A stretch of 64,000 nucleotides of DNA from Okeania sp. SIO2C9 (GTDB taxonomy: Bacteria; Cyanobacteriota; Cyanobacteriia; Cyanobacteriales; Microcoleaceae). Location: assembly GCF_010672455.1 (NCBI RefSeq), contig NZ_JAAHGO010000011.1, positions 4,903-68,902 on the forward strand. Reading direction: 5' to 3'. Under the pieces are notes generated by a model. The model did no database searches. It was not told the DNA's origin and saw nothing but the letters and a program-made list of their open reading frames with translations. Position 1 is the first letter of the stretch, and each line of letters begins with the position of its first letter. The translations under genes and the position numbers were made by a program. Positions 36,146-46,289 of the stretch are shown piece by piece.

Positions 36146-36751
36146 ATGTATGAAAATCTGGAAGTAGACCATATTTTTAGAATAGTTGAAGATGATGCGG
36201 ATGCGATAAATCAAATATCATCACTAGGTTTTTCTCCTTCTGAAATGAGGGAGCATACTGGACAAGGAACCAGTTCAAGGTTTATTTTTTTTGAGAAAAA
36301 TTATTTATAACTAATATATCTTAGAAGTAGAGAAGAATCCCAGAATAACTTTGTTAAATTTCATCAAAGGGTGGATAATTTCAGAAATAAATCTGGTTCT
36401 CATTATGGAATAGCTTTTAGAGGTAAACTTTCAGAGATAGAGAAAAATGATTTTGAATTATATCAACCTAAATACAATTTATCTGGTAAAAGTTTCACTA
36501 TCTATATGCACAGTTCTTATTTCACAAATCCAGAAATGCCTGCGATATTTTTCCTGGAAGTAAATAACAGTACAAAAGAGGAATTTTATCCGATAAACAG
36601 GGGGGTTTCTTGTGAAAGAGATATGTTTTTAAATCAATTTACTGATGTAAGATTAATTTCTCCAATATTAAAAGAAGAGTCTTTTGTAAATTTTGAAATT
36701 CAGAAAGGGGATGAGGAAAAATTACTAATTAACGGTAAATTTTCATTTTGA
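36146..36751 (+). pseudogene. Glyoxalase-like (VOC) protein gene with one in-frame TAA
   Basis: From ATG 36146 the frame reads MYENLEVDHIFRIVEDDADA, then GFSPSEMREHTGQGTSSRFI, FFEKNYL, then TAA at 36308-36310, then LIYLRSREES and a further 140 codons ending IQKGDEEKLLINGKFSF. DHIF...H.GQGT..R.FFF.N.YLEL is the start of a VOC/glyoxalase-like family, and the stop falls exactly at the E of YLEL; GAA to TAA is one base. There is no frameshift, and the downstream part still looks like protein. A GTG at 36371 might start a shorter product, but the intact family needs the N-terminal strand. It is a recent pseudogene, a sequence error or a readthrough case. Confidence 0.65.
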
Positions 36752-36764
36752 TAATTATCAGTTT

Positions 36765-37965
36765 TAGGGAGTAGGGAGTAGGGAGTAGGGAATAGGGAAT
36801 AGAGATTAGTATTAAACTGTACCTCACTATCCTCTAAATTTTCAATTAATAAATTAATTTCTTGTTTACCTTGAAAAAGAAAAGCTTCAGATGTTTATCC
36901 ATATTAATCCGTATATCCGTGACCAAATTCCTGTGTGCTATATCTCCTAAAAATCCTCTTCTAAAGTTTCAATTTTAGGGAGTAGGGAGTAGGGAGTAGG
37001 GAATAGAGATTAGTATGAAACTGTATCTCACTATCCTCTAAATTTTCAATTAATAAATTAATTTCTTGTTTACTTTGAAAGAGAAAAGCTTCAGATGTTT
37101 ATCCATATTAATCTCTATATTAATCTGTATATCCGTGACCAAATTTCTGTGTGCTATGTCTCCTAAAAATCCTCTTCTAAAGTTTCAATTTTAGGGAGTA
37201 AGGAGTAGGGAATAGAGATTAGTATTAAACTGTATCTCACTATGCTCTAAATTTTCAATTAACAAATTCATTTCTTGTTTACTTTGAAAGAGAAAAGCTT
37301 CAGATGTTTATCCATATTAATCTGTATATCCGTGACCAAATTTCTGTGTGCCATATCTCCTAAAAATCCTCTTCTAAAGTTTCAATTTTAGGGAGTAAGG
37401 AGTAGGGAATAGAGATTAGTATTAAACTGTATCTCACTATGCTCTAAATTTTCAATTAATAAATTCATTTCTTGTTTACCTTGAAAAAGAAAAGCTTCAG
37501 ATGTTTATCCATATTAATCCGTATATCCGTGACCAAATTCCTGTGTGCTATATCTCCTAAAAATCATCTTCTAAAGTTTCAATTTTAGGGAATAGAGATT
37601 AGTATGAAACTGTATCTCACTATCCTCTAAATTTTCAATTAATAAATTAATTTCTTGTTTACTTTGAAAGAGAAAAGCTTCAGATGTTTATCCATATTAA
37701 TCTGTATATCCATGACCAAATTCCTGTGTGCTATATCTCCTAAAAATCATCTTCTAAAGTTTCAATTTTAGGGAGTAGGGAGTAGGGAGTAGGGAATAGG
37801 GAATAGAGATTAGTATGAAACTGTATCTTACTATCCTCTAAATTTTCAATTAATAAATTAATTTCTTGTTTACTTTGAAAGAGAAAAGCTTCAGATGTTT
37901 ATCCATATTAATCTCCATATTAATCCGTATATCCGTGACCAAATTTATGTGTTCCATATCTCCTA
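36765..37965. repeat. Six tandem 184-210 bp units derived from the xseB 3' end
   Basis: Six units share AAAGCTTCAGATGTTTATCC, CGTGACCAAATT and ATATCTCCTAAAAATC, with GGGAGTA/GGGAATA heptamers between them. Landmarks recur at about 36883, 37087, 37297, 37493, 37677 and 37887. Each carries the antisense of the xseB C-terminal coding sequence (CTTCTAAAGTTTCAATT and CTTTGAAAGAGAAAAGCTTC), matching the real gene end at 37963-38045. The array therefore arose by repeated duplication of the xseB tail and its downstream DNA. Confidence 0.85.
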
Positions 37966-38160
37966 AAAATCATCTTCTAAAGTTTCAATTAATAAATTCA
38001 TTTGTTGTTGACTTTGAGAGAGAAAAGCTTCACATTTTTGTAAATCTACCACAGCAAGAGAAAACTTTTCAAATACTTCCTCTAATGTTAATTCTCCCGA
38101 TTCAATTTCAGCAATAATATCTTCAATATTAACGACAGTTTCCTCATAATCAAATTCCAT
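37963..38160 (-). CDS. xseB: Exodeoxyribonuclease VII small subunit
   Basis: A 65-residue protein ([40 protein letters not shown] and a short tail to ETLEDDF), matching XseB in length and in the SGELxLEE motif. XseB binds several-fold to XseA to form exonuclease VII, which degrades single-stranded DNA to oligonucleotides. The ATG at 38160 has GGAG upstream, overlapping the end of xseA; only 4 bp separate the xseA stop from this start, so the two are translationally coupled. The last 25 codons have been copied six times into the array downstream (36765-37965). Confidence 0.9.
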   Translation of the reverse strand: MEFDYEETVVNIEDIIAEIESGELTLEEVFEKFSLAVVDLQKCEAFLSQSQQQMNLLIETLEDDF

Positions 38161-38164
38161 TTTT

Positions 38165-39349
38165 TTACTCCATACTCTCAGATTCAAAAATATCCATAAT
38201 TTTAACTTTTACCTTACCACTATTTAACTGAATTATCAATTCTTGGTTTGTCATTAAATCCGACGTTGAATTTACTAACTTACCATCAGTTTTTTGCACC
38301 ACTGCATAACCTCTAGATAAAACCGCTTTAGGGTCAAGTGCTGCTAATTTTTGCCTTAACATCTGACATTTAAAATTTGCTTTGTCTAAACTTATGGAAG
38401 TTTGGGGAATATTTTTCAGACGATTTTTCAGAGACTTTAAACTTGCCTTTTCCTCATTAAACTTAGTTTTCAAAGCATCAATAATTCTTTCAACTCTTTG
38501 ACAATATTCTTCATAAAGTTGATTTTGGTCTGGCACAACTTTTTCTGCTGCTGCGGTGGGAGTATGAGCAGAATAATCTGCCACTAAATCTGCTAAAGTT
38601 TCATCTCTTTGATGACCAATACCCGTAATAATTGGAATTTGACAATCAGCAATAACTCTGACAACTCTTTCATCATTAAAACAGGATAAATCTTCTACCG
38701 CTCCACCACCTCTAGCTAAAATTATTACTTCCGCACGTCCGTCTAATTCTACTTTTTTTATGGCTTCAACTATAGCAGGAGGAGCAAATTCTCCTTGTAC
38801 AAAAGTTGGCGATAATAAAATTTTTACCAGAGGATAACGTTGTTTAATTGTCCGTTGAATATCTCCCCAGGCAGCAGCAGTATCCGAGGTTACTACGGCA
38901 ATTGTTTTGGGAAATTTGGGGAGGGTTAGTTTATTTTCTTGGTCAAATAAACCTTCTGTTTCTAGACGGGAACGAAGTTGTAAATAGCGGATATTTTGTA
39001 TTCCTTCCCCGGCAAGGGAGACAGTATTAACTATTAGTTTATAGTCGCCTCTAGGAGGATAGAGACTAATTCTACCTGTAACAATTATTTGTTCTCCTTT
39101 TTCAGGTTGATGATGAATATTTTTTAGGGTACTTCTCCAAATAGCACAGGGAAGAGAGGCAGAATTATCTGGTTCAGAAAGTGTGAAATATAAGTTTCCT
39201 GAATTTAGCTTGGCGCTAGAGACTTCTCCGATAACTGATATTTGTTGAAGTTGGTAGTCTTCTTCTAAAATATCTTGGATATAAAAGGTAATTCCTGCGA
39301 CTGATAAGGGAGATTCTTCTATGAATTGATTGGAAAGATTGAGAGTCAT
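38165..39349 (-). CDS. xseA: Exodeoxyribonuclease VII large subunit
   Basis: 394 residues. The N-terminal OB fold ([46 protein letters not shown]) is followed by the catalytic core with [38 protein letters not shown] (the RGGGS/A-type motif) and [19 protein letters not shown], and a coiled-coil region that holds XseB. It is complete and of the usual length for cyanobacteria. Exonuclease VII acts on single-stranded DNA in both directions. It is the first gene of the xseA-xseB pair; ATG at 39349. Confidence 0.95.
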   Translation of the reverse strand: MTLNLSNQFIEESPLSVAGITFYIQDILEEDYQLQQISVIGEVSSAKLNSGNLYFTLSEPDNSASLPCAIWRSTLKNIHHQPEKGEQIIVTGRISLYPPRGDYKLIVNTVSLAGEGIQNIRYLQLRSRLETEGLFDQENKLTLPKFPKTIAVVTSDTAAAWGDIQRTIKQRYPLVKILLSPTFVQGEFAPPAIVEAIKKVELDGRAEVIILARGGGAVEDLSCFNDERVVRVIADCQIPIITGIGHQRDETLADLVADYSAHTPTAAAEKVVPDQNQLYEEYCQRVERIIDALKTKFNEEKASLKSLKNRLKNIPQTSISLDKANFKCQMLRQKLAALDPKAVLSRGYAVVQKTDGKLVNSTSDLMTNQELIIQLNSGKVKVKIMDIFESESME

Positions 39350-39458
39350 TGATGATAATTTCGTCTCCTTCGTTATTGTGGGTAAAGTTTACAATATATG
39401 GAATTCAAAGGTCAAAAAATCAGTATGATATTTGACCAAATTATTGTATACATTGAGT

Positions 39459-39647
39459 AATACAATTTTGACAAAAGAATGTTACGAATAATAAGCATGA
39501 TTAAAATATTTTAAAGGAGATGTCCCTTTGACAAAAAAGAGAATTTCCTAGGTCAAAAATGGTATTGAAGCCATTCATTCTGACTCCTGACTCCTGACTC
39601 CTAAAAAATATCCTAGCTATTTGTAGCAAAAATTTATCAACTTCCGA
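39459..39647. repeat. Degenerate ATACCA-type MITE
   Basis: GACAAAAGAATGTTACGAATAATAAGC and ATTTGTAGCAAAAATTTATCAAC match the copy at 33921-34118; the outer bases have drifted. It contains GGAGATGTCCCTTTG, also found reversed at 1928, and a CTGACTC tandem run. Confidence 0.55.
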
Positions 39648-39704
39648 TAACACCTTATTTTTTTAGCTTAATCCTACCAAACTAAAATCTGCATTAATGG
39701 GCAA

Positions 39705-39902
39705 TTAAAACCAGTTTTTTTCCGATAGTCTTTTTGAGAAAAACATTACTTCCAAATTTTAAATTTCATTTGTTTCCGGATTGAAACGATCAACAACTCC
39801 ATACTCAATTTCTGCTGATTATTGTTCTGGATATGGAGTGCATTTATTGATATAAAAAATATCTCCAATCTGGTCATATTCAAAAGTTAATTTCGAGTCC
39901 AT
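39705..39902 (-). pseudogene. DUF2283 family gene with two in-frame TAA codons
   Basis: The minus strand from ATG 39902 reads MDSKLTFEYDQIGDIFYINK, CTPYPEQ, TAA (39819-39821), SAEIEYGVVDRFNPETNEI, TAA (39759-39761), NLEVMFFSKRLSEKNWF and a final TAA. DUF2283 proteins have the pattern Y...GD.LYI......E..EEI..G...R.NP.TGEIE.LEIL.FS.R, so both internal stops fall at or next to expected Glu residues. No frameshift is needed. The length, about 65 codons, is right for the family. It is probably a pseudogene. Confidence 0.65.
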
Positions 39903-40129
39903 ATAATTTATCCTTGAGTAATTTTGGGGTGAGTTCAACAATTAACAATTAATAATTACCTCTTCTTGAAAATAATTGGAAATATTAGGAGTCATAAATG
40001 ACGCTTTGGTTGACATAGTTATTTTACTCAAACGTTATAGTTTTGTCAGAGCGATCAATCTGAGAATGAAATTATTAGTTTGGCTTTTGGAATTATAATA
40101 CAGTAGTTGTTAATAATGTCAAATTTGAT

Positions 40130-40786
40130 ATGGATGCTGAGGAACTTTTGAGGCGTTATGCTTCTGGAGAAAGAGATTTTTGGGGTGTTAATTTGAGTGG
40201 TGCTGACTTGAATAATGCCGAGTTGAGTTGTGCCAATTTGAATGATGCCACCTTATTCTTTGCAAGCTTGAGTGATGCTAACTTGAGTAGTGCAAGCTTG
40301 GTACAGGCAAACTTAAATTGTGCCGAGTTGAGTTGTGCCAACTTGAGCAATGCTGACTTGTGTGGTGCTAAGTTGAATAGTGCCGAGTTGAATTATGCCA
40401 ACTTGAGTGATGCTGAGTTACTTTGTGCTCATCTGATGCACGTTAAATTAAATAGTGCCAACTTAAGTAACGCCAAACTAGCTCGCGCTTCTTTATGGAA
40501 GGCCAATCTAACAAAATCAAACCTCCAAAATGCCGACTTAACTAATGCAAACCTAGCTGAGGCAAACCTCACAGAAGCAGACTTAACAAATGCTGATTTA
40601 ACCAATACTAACTTAGGAGGTGCAGACTTAACAAATGCCAGATTAGATAATGCTAATATTACAGGAACTATTCTCGATTCCTTACCATTAAATAATGGCA
40701 GATTTAAAAATCTAAAAATAGACAATATTATCACATGGGAACATCTCAATTTTCGCTCCAAAACAGAAGTTAAAATAGCAGAATAA
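40130..40786 (+). CDS. Pentapeptide-repeat protein
   Basis: 218 residues. After MDAEELLRRYASGERDFWGV the protein is a run of A(D/N)LxxA pentapeptides (ADLNNAELSCANLNDATLFF and on to about residue 180) that would fold as a right-handed quadrilateral beta-helix. The end, HLNFRSKTEVKIAE, is followed by TAA. The next codons, in the same frame, encode the endonuclease-like domain at 40787-41089. Cyanobacterial proteins that combine pentapeptide repeats with a C-terminal TEVKIAEALD...LFFPN...R nuclease-like domain are, to my knowledge, common, so this is probably the first part of one interrupted gene. ATG at 40130. Confidence 0.85.
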   Translation: MDAEELLRRYASGERDFWGVNLSGADLNNAELSCANLNDATLFFASLSDANLSSASLVQANLNCAELSCANLSNADLCGAKLNSAELNYANLSDAELLCAHLMHVKLNSANLSNAKLARASLWKANLTKSNLQNADLTNANLAEANLTEADLTNADLTNTNLGGADLTNARLDNANITGTILDSLPLNNGRFKNLKIDNIITWEHLNFRSKTEVKIAE

Positions 40787-41089
40787 CTCGACAAAAGAGA
40801 CTTGCTTTTCTTTCCCAATAGTGCCGCCCGTCTCACTACAAAAAAAGGGCGTGAAAATAAAGAACCAGATTTCTTAGTTTGCTATAAAACCACCAAAGGA
40901 TTTAAGTGGGCAATTCTCGAAGTTGATGGTTTCTATCATACACCTGAAAGACGAGTAGAAGAACAAGAAAGAGAAAGAGATTTTGAGCGGAATGGTGTGA
41001 GAGTTTATCGGTTTGGCGCGAAAAAATGTTATCAAGAAACTAATAAAGTTGTGGATGAATTTTTAGAGCTATTAGAAAATCAAAATTAA
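40787..41089 (+). pseudogene. DUF559-like endonuclease domain, separated from the pentapeptide protein by an in-frame TAA
   Basis: Directly after the TAA at 40784-40786 the frame continues LDKRDLLFFPNSAARLTTKK, then EPDFLVCYKTTKGFKWAILE VDG, a REREDFERNGVRVYRF-like segment and a C-terminal helix. EPDF...W.ILEVDG is the PD-(D/E)xK-type core of DUF559/restriction-like domains. There is no ATG before the domain (a TTG at 40802 is the only candidate), and the frame matches the upstream gene. The domain is therefore either unexpressed, expressed through readthrough, or started at TTG. Confidence 0.65.
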
Positions 41090-41546
41090 TATCTATCTAA
41101 TAACTATAGGAAGAAAGCTAAATTATCTCTAAGATTCTAGAATGGAATTGTGCGTAACGCTACCACTAACGCACCTACAGCTACAGCCCAAGAGCATATT
41201 TTAAAAAATATAGTATGGATTTTCCTGTTTGGTCGTAATTATTATGAATAATACTAATAATGCTGCTTGATGATAAAGTAAACATTTCAAAAAAAGCTGA
41301 AGTTTCGTTTTGAATGATTGCTTTTACTGGTGTTTCAATGATTAATTCCTAATTACTTTATGGGGAGATGGGAAGCAGGAGAGATGAGAGTATTTTTCCT
41401 AGATATATTAATTTTCATATTCTGCAAATAAGAGTCCAATCATCGGCAAACATAACATACTTCTACCTAATGTAGAAAGATTTATTGAGATAAATTCACT
41501 CACCTACCATCCACACCTCAATTGACAAAATCAAATATTATTAGTG

Positions 41547-43289
41547 ATGAAAAAAAGAAAAAAATCGATCTTTAAACATCAATGGCAAGCATTTTGCCTA
41601 ACAGTAATTGCTTGTACTCTAACGCTATGGGGATCTCCAGCTAGTTCCCAAGAATCAGAAACAGAAATTACAGCAATTACTACCGAAGAACCGGAAATTC
41701 CTGTCGATGAGCTGAAGCTTTTGCTTAAACCTTTGACTCAGGAAGAATTAGAAGTCGAAGCTAAAGCTTGGCAGAATTTGCTAAAAGCCAAAGTTCAGGA
41801 AATTAGCGATGCTGAAATTGCAATCAAACGCAAGAATAGGGAAACCCGAAAATCTGAAGAAGCGGTTGATGCTATAGAAAAAGCTCAGAAATCTCTTGAG
41901 GAAGCAGAAGCAGGAAAAAAGAGTGCATCTCCTAGTTCTCCAGAAGCAGAAGAAGCTGAAAAAAATCTAGAAGCGGCACAAAAAGAACTCGCGAAAGCTC
42001 AAGAAGCTGTTGAGGAAGCTGTTGAGGTTAAAAAACAAAGTGAAGGAACTGAAGAAGCTACCCAAAATCTAGAAGTAGTAGCAGAAGCGATCGAAGATGA
42101 AGCCAGTAATACAGATGATATCGATAGTCAACAGGAATTAGCAGAGAAAGAAAAACAATTAGAAGCATTATCACAACAACTCGAAGATTCTAGTGAAGAA
42201 GCATCGGAAGTCAAGACTCAATTAGTCGTTGGTGTCACTGAGCTTCAGCAGGAACAAACTGCCCTTGCCGATCGCTTCGATACTGTTTTGGATGAATTTG
42301 AGAGTAAAGGAGGCCAAGCTGAATCTTTTCGGCAATATATTGAATCTGTTAGTGGTCTCGAGATTGATGTGAGCGATACTGAAGGTTTGTGGTTAAGGAT
42401 AGCTGGTTGGCTAAAATCAGAAGAAGGTGGTTTACGTTGGGGCAAAAATATTGGTATCTTTTCCGCAATTGTGGTTACTTCCGTAATTGTGGCTGCAATT
42501 TTAGGCTTTGTTACTAATAGGAGTCTGCGAATTGTAGGGGGAGTTTCCGATCCTTTGCGTCAATTATTGGTTAGAACTGTGTGGCAAACAACTGTTGGTG
42601 TTGGCGTCTTATTGGCATTGACAGCTTTGGAAATAAATCTTGGTCCAATTCTCGCTTTAGTTGGTGGTACTAGCTTCATCTTGGCATTTGCTTTGCAAAC
42701 CAATATTGGAAATTTGGCTAGTGGTTTAATGATTATGGTCTATAGTCCGTTTAATGTAGGCGATGAAGTAGAATTATGTGGAACATCGGGTTACATTGAC
42801 TCCATCAGTCTCGCTCATACAAAAGTAAAAGGTTGGACTGGTCAGATTATTACAATTCCCAATAACTCAGTTTTGAGTAGTGTGGTCATCAATCATAATG
42901 CCAGAGATACTCGTCGCATTAGTTTGCAAATTCGAGTTGGTTATAGTGAGAATTTGTCTAAAGTTGAGCAATTACTTTTGGATATTTTTAAATCTCATCC
43001 TTTAGTATTAGACCAACCAGGACCAAGTACATTTGCATGGAAATTTGAAGAATATTTTGTCGAGCTGTATGTAGGAGGATGGACTAAAACTTCAGATTAC
43101 TGGGGGGTATATAATGAAACTATTCATCAGATTAAGGAACGATTTGTTCAAGAGGGAATCTCTATTCCTGTTCCTCAGCAAGATATTCGTTTTCAAGAGT
43201 CTACCCAATTATCTTTTAAACCTCAAAAAAATAGTAGTTCTGTAGGGCAATTAAGTAGCAATGACGAGCAAAGTGATGCTCAAAGCTAA
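41547..43289 (+). CDS. MscS-family mechanosensitive channel
   Basis: 580 residues. A signal peptide (FCLTVIACTLTLWGSPASSQ) is followed by a long Glu/Lys/Ala-rich coiled-coil region (about 60-250). Hydrophobic segments follow (NIGIFSAIVVTSVIVAAILG, TTVGVGVLLALTALEI, GPILALVGGTSFILAFALQ), the last being the pore-lining TM3-like helix, and then the MscS beta domain (YSPFNVGDEVELCGTSGYID, TKVKGWTGQIITIPNN). It should release solutes when membrane tension rises. The large periplasmic coiled coil is an added domain compared with E. coli MscS. The ATG at 41547 is used; a GTG one codon earlier is possible. Confidence 0.9.
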   Translation: MKKRKKSIFKHQWQAFCLTVIACTLTLWGSPASSQESETEITAITTEEPEIPVDELKLLLKPLTQEELEVEAKAWQNLLKAKVQEISDAEIAIKRKNRETRKSEEAVDAIEKAQKSLEEAEAGKKSASPSSPEAEEAEKNLEAAQKELAKAQEAVEEAVEVKKQSEGTEEATQNLEVVAEAIEDEASNTDDIDSQQELAEKEKQLEALSQQLEDSSEEASEVKTQLVVGVTELQQEQTALADRFDTVLDEFESKGGQAESFRQYIESVSGLEIDVSDTEGLWLRIAGWLKSEEGGLRWGKNIGIFSAIVVTSVIVAAILGFVTNRSLRIVGGVSDPLRQLLVRTVWQTTVGVGVLLALTALEINLGPILALVGGTSFILAFALQTNIGNLASGLMIMVYSPFNVGDEVELCGTSGYIDSISLAHTKVKGWTGQIITIPNNSVLSSVVINHNARDTRRISLQIRVGYSENLSKVEQLLLDIFKSHPLVLDQPGPSTFAWKFEEYFVELYVGGWTKTSDYWGVYNETIHQIKERFVQEGISIPVPQQDIRFQESTQLSFKPQKNSSSVGQLSSNDEQSDAQS

Positions 43290-43457
43290 AAGAGGATAGC
43301 TACTGTATTAGATATCTCCATAAAAGAGGGTGTAGGGAGAAATAATTGATAATTTCTGTGTAATAATTGATTTTATTTTTGATTTTTGGATATGTCTAAT
43401 AGTTGTAGCTTTCTCATAACAGAATAACCCCGATGTTCAACAATTAATAATTAATAA

Positions 43458-43737
43458 TTAGGGTTTGCGTATGGAAAGTCTTTTTGCTGGGGTAGGAGAC
43501 AGGAGACAGGAGACAGGAGACAACACACCCCTCGCCCCTCCCCCTCCCAGGAGGGGATAAATGGGAATGAGCGAGGAAGTAGGAGTAAAAATTGTCCCTT
43601 GATTTTTCTACCCAAATATGCGCCTAAAATACTAACTTTTTTAGCTTTTTAGACTGAAAACCAGGTACTTTTTTATGCCCAAAAAAGGCACTTGTCTTTA
43701 TATGTCAATGCTTTTATATTTAATCAACAAGCCCTAA
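43458..43737. repeat. MITE with TTAGGGTTTGC ends, second copy
   Basis: It matches 11493-11817 at both ends (TTAGGGTTTGC...CAAGCCCTAA) and in CCTAAAATACTAACTTTTTT. It carries only three GAGACAG heptamers where the other copy has about 15, so the array length differs between copies. Confidence 0.65.
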
Positions 43738-43742
43738 TTAAT

Positions 43743-43892
43743 AATTACCTCTCCTTTAAAACGGATAGTATTGACTAATCATGAAAATTGTTCTTCTCTT
43801 GGTCGATTGGATATGGCGAGGAGACCTCGCCATCCCTCGACCGCTTTTTATCATCTTAAAAGAGGAGGTTTTCAACCACAATTTTTCGGTAA
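43743..43892. repeat. AATTACC...GGTAA-family repeat
   Basis: AATTACCTCTCCTTTAAAAC at the left and CCACAATTTTTCGGTAA at the right enclose GGTCGATTGGATATGGCGAG, as in the other copies. It directly abuts the end of the previous MITE. Confidence 0.6.
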
Positions 43893-43949
43893 ACAAGTTC
43901 CCATTAATGCTGAACCCTTTAAAGAACAGCGAATACAAAGATAAGATAA

Positions 43950-44065
43950 TAATACAGCAGTTTCCGCGCGTTATGAGGTACACCCCGAAGCGGGCAAGAT
44001 GCCCGCACTTGCATTCATTCAATTGTTAATTTCTGTACCTCTTATGCAAGGAATTTGCTGTATTA
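43950..44065. repeat. TAATACAGCA-type MITE, 116 bp
   Basis: The ends TAATACAGCA and TGCTGTATTA are exact inverse repeats, with inner TATGAGGTAC facing GTACCTC. The centre has GGGCAAGATGCCCGC. It is the same family as 24145-24254 and 17918-18038. Confidence 0.75.
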
Positions 44066-44355
44066 TTTTACTCAAACGTTATGGTTTCCTCAGAGCGATC
44101 GCCCTTGAAATAAAACTATTATTAGTTTGGCTTTTAGAATTATAGCAATATGATTTGAGTTGTGAGATATTGAAAACTTTTAAGGAACAGGGAACAGCGG
44201 TGCGACCCCGCGACGACGTTAGTCGCAAGGGAACGCGCACCAAGAGAGGGAAAAGAGAAGAAGAAAAAAACGTATTATATGAATATAATAATTGGTATAT
44301 TCTATACTTTTAAGGAACATTTCAATTCTCACAACTGATTCCTGATTGCTATATA

Positions 44356-44901
44356 ATGAAACATATTACTAGATTAACAATTGGATTAATCGCAATTTTT
44401 CTGGTCAGCTACACTAAATCTGAACCAGAAATAAATACAGATTTGTCTAGCAAAACTTCCAGAGCAAATCCAATTTTTACTGCTCAACAAGACAATACTC
44501 CTTTAAGTCCTTTTGCTATAGCTAGATTAGCTGAAAATATCACTGTAGAAACTGTTACTCCTAGTTTTACTTCTATAGTTAGTGAGTTTGTCACTTCTGG
44601 TTCTGGGGTAATTATTGGTAAAGAAGGTTCTACTTATTATGTACTGACTGCCGCACATATTTTCCGCAACCAAAATGATTATCAAGTGGCTGTTCGTAGT
44701 AAAGAAGCAGCAGGAGGTGTGGAAATAGTTAGACTAGAAATTATCCGCCTTTACCCAAAAGAGGATTTGGCTGTGGTGAAGTTTGCTAGTGTCAAGGAAT
44801 ATCAGGTGGCTGAAGTAGGGGAAGTGAGTCAGTTAAAGAATAATAGTCAAGTTTATGTGGCAGGTTGGCCGGGAAGAGAGAATAGAGAAGGTTTTCAGTA
44901 A
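44356..44901 (+). pseudogene. Trypsin-like serine protease, truncated by an internal deletion
   Basis: 181 residues: a signal sequence (MKHITRLTIGLIAIFLVSYT), then a trypsin-like domain with SGSGVIIGKEGSTYYVLTAA H (the catalytic His) and YPKEDLAVVKF (the catalytic Asp). The protein ends at YVAGWPGREN, before the GNSGG serine. The DNA then changes frame and joins TPR-coding repeats (44855-45289). Cyanobacterial proteins combining this protease domain with TPRs exist, so a deletion probably removed the serine half and some repeats from one gene. The signal sequence is almost the same as that of the gene at 45457. It cannot act as a protease without its serine. Confidence 0.7.
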
Positions 44902-45289
44902 CCAAGCTATTCGACTCAATCCCAAATATGCTTATGCTTACAATAACAGGGGTATTGCTTACTATAACCAGGGAGAATATGAAAAGGCGATCGTTGACTT
45001 GAACGAAGCTATTCGACTCAATCCCAAATATGCTTATGCTTACAATAGCAGGGGTGAGGTTTACCGCAAGCAGGGAAAATATGAAAAGGCGCTCGCTGAC
45101 TATAACCAAGCTATTCAACTCAATCCCAAATATGCTCATGCCTACTATAACAGGGGTTTGATTCACAAGCGTAACAGGAATATTGAAAAAGCCAGATCGG
45201 ACTTTAAAAAAGCTGCCGACTTATACAAACAACAAGGAAATCAAAAGGATTATCAAGACTCTCTAGATCAACTCAGAGAGTTACAATAA
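44855..45289 (+). CDS. TPR-repeat remainder, downstream of the truncated protease
   Basis: An open frame of 144 codons overlapping the protease end in another frame. It encodes about three near-identical 34-residue TPRs (NQAIRLNPKYAYAYNNRGIA, YYNQGEYEKAIVDLNEAIRL and so on) and the tail KARSDFKKAADLYKQQGNQK. The first residues (MWQVGREERIEKVF) are the shifted reading of protease DNA, so the true protein would have begun further upstream. The tail matches the end of the gene at 45457-46203. Translation from ATG 44855 is possible but unsupported. Confidence 0.6.
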   Translation: MWQVGREERIEKVFSNQAIRLNPKYAYAYNNRGIAYYNQGEYEKAIVDLNEAIRLNPKYAYAYNSRGEVYRKQGKYEKALADYNQAIQLNPKYAHAYYNRGLIHKRNRNIEKARSDFKKAADLYKQQGNQKDYQDSLDQLRELQ

Positions 45290-45456
45290 TACTAAATCTG
45301 GTTTAGATAGGAGATTTATTGAATACTCAAAGCCAAAGGATTAGAAGGATTTGGATAAACTACCTTTTTCTAAGCGGATTTGGTATAATTCTAGAAACCT
45401 TTGCGGAGCATTCCGTCAAAGCTATCTCAAAATGCTTAAATAACCAAATAACCATA

Positions 45457-46203
45457 ATGAAACATATTACTAAACTAATAATTGGATTAATCACAATAGC
45501 TCTAGTTGGCTATAGTAAATCTGAAGCAGAAATAAGTACAGTAGAAATTGTTACTCCAAGTTCTTCAAATGGAGACGATAGGTTGACTCCTGGTAATTCA
45601 GAGGCGATCATTAGTCAAAAAGATTCTAGCGCTCAGGATGCTGAAAGTTACTTTGAAAAGGCTGTTAAGCACTATAACGAAGGAAAATATGAAGAGGCGA
45701 TCGCTGACTTTAACCAAGCTATTCGACTCAATCCCAAATATGCTAAAGCTTACAACGGTAGGGGTCTTGTTTACACTCTCCTAGAAAAAAATGAAAAGGC
45801 GCTCGCTGACTATAACCAAGCTATTCGACTCAATCCCAAATATGCTCAAGCTTACAATAACAGGGGTATTGTTTACCGCAGACAGGGAAAAAATGAAAAG
45901 GCGCTCGCTGACTATAACCAAGCTATTCAACTCAATCCCAAATATGCTCGGGCTTACAATAACAGGGGTCTTGTTTACCGCAAGCAGGGAGAAAATGAAA
46001 AGGCGCTCGCTGACTTCAACCAAGCTATTCGACTCAATCCCAAATATGCTCGGGCTTACCATAACAGGGGTTTGATTCACAAGGGTAACAAAAATATTGA
46101 AAAAGCCAGATCAGACTTGAAAAAAGCTGCCGACCTACACAAACAACAAGGAAATCAAAAGTTCTATCAAGACTCTCTAGATCAACTCAGAAAATTACAA
46201 TAA
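45457..46203 (+). CDS. Secreted TPR-repeat protein
   Basis: About 248 residues. ATG 45457 begins MKHITKLIIGLITIALVGYS, a signal-like segment nearly the same as the neighbour at 44356. An upstream in-frame ATG at 45319 would add 46 residues that look like translated spacer. Five to six TPRs follow (AESYFEKAVKHYNEGKYEEA; IADFNQAIRLNPKYAKAYNG; and so on), almost identical at the DNA level, and then the KKAADLHKQQGNQKFYQDSL tail. TPRs bind protein partners; the export signal suggests a periplasmic or outer location. It is a tandem paralogue of the broken gene upstream, without any protease domain. Confidence 0.8.
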   Translation: MKHITKLIIGLITIALVGYSKSEAEISTVEIVTPSSSNGDDRLTPGNSEAIISQKDSSAQDAESYFEKAVKHYNEGKYEEAIADFNQAIRLNPKYAKAYNGRGLVYTLLEKNEKALADYNQAIRLNPKYAQAYNNRGIVYRRQGKNEKALADYNQAIQLNPKYARAYNNRGLVYRKQGENEKALADFNQAIRLNPKYARAYHNRGLIHKGNKNIEKARSDLKKAADLHKQQGNQKFYQDSLDQLRKLQ

Positions 46204-46289
46204 TATTATTAATAATGGATAATTAATAATTAGTAAATCCTAATTAATTAGCCATAATGGCTTTGTTGCATGAAAATATATAGCTGCCG

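Larger units (their letters stand above)
43290..44355. other. Gene-free spacer filled with MITEs
   Basis: About 1.07 kb without a gene. It holds the second TTAGGGTTTGC element (43458-43737), an AATTACC-family repeat (43743-43892) immediately next to it, and a TTACAGCA-family MITE (43950-44065). Beyond these is a CCCCGCGACGACG...AGTCGCAAGGG fragment near 44202-44230. Short frames here run inside the repeats. Confidence 0.6.

Noticed and set aside
45781-46080. Antisense repeat frames over the TPR gene
   Set aside because: Periodic shadows of the TPR-coding repeats.
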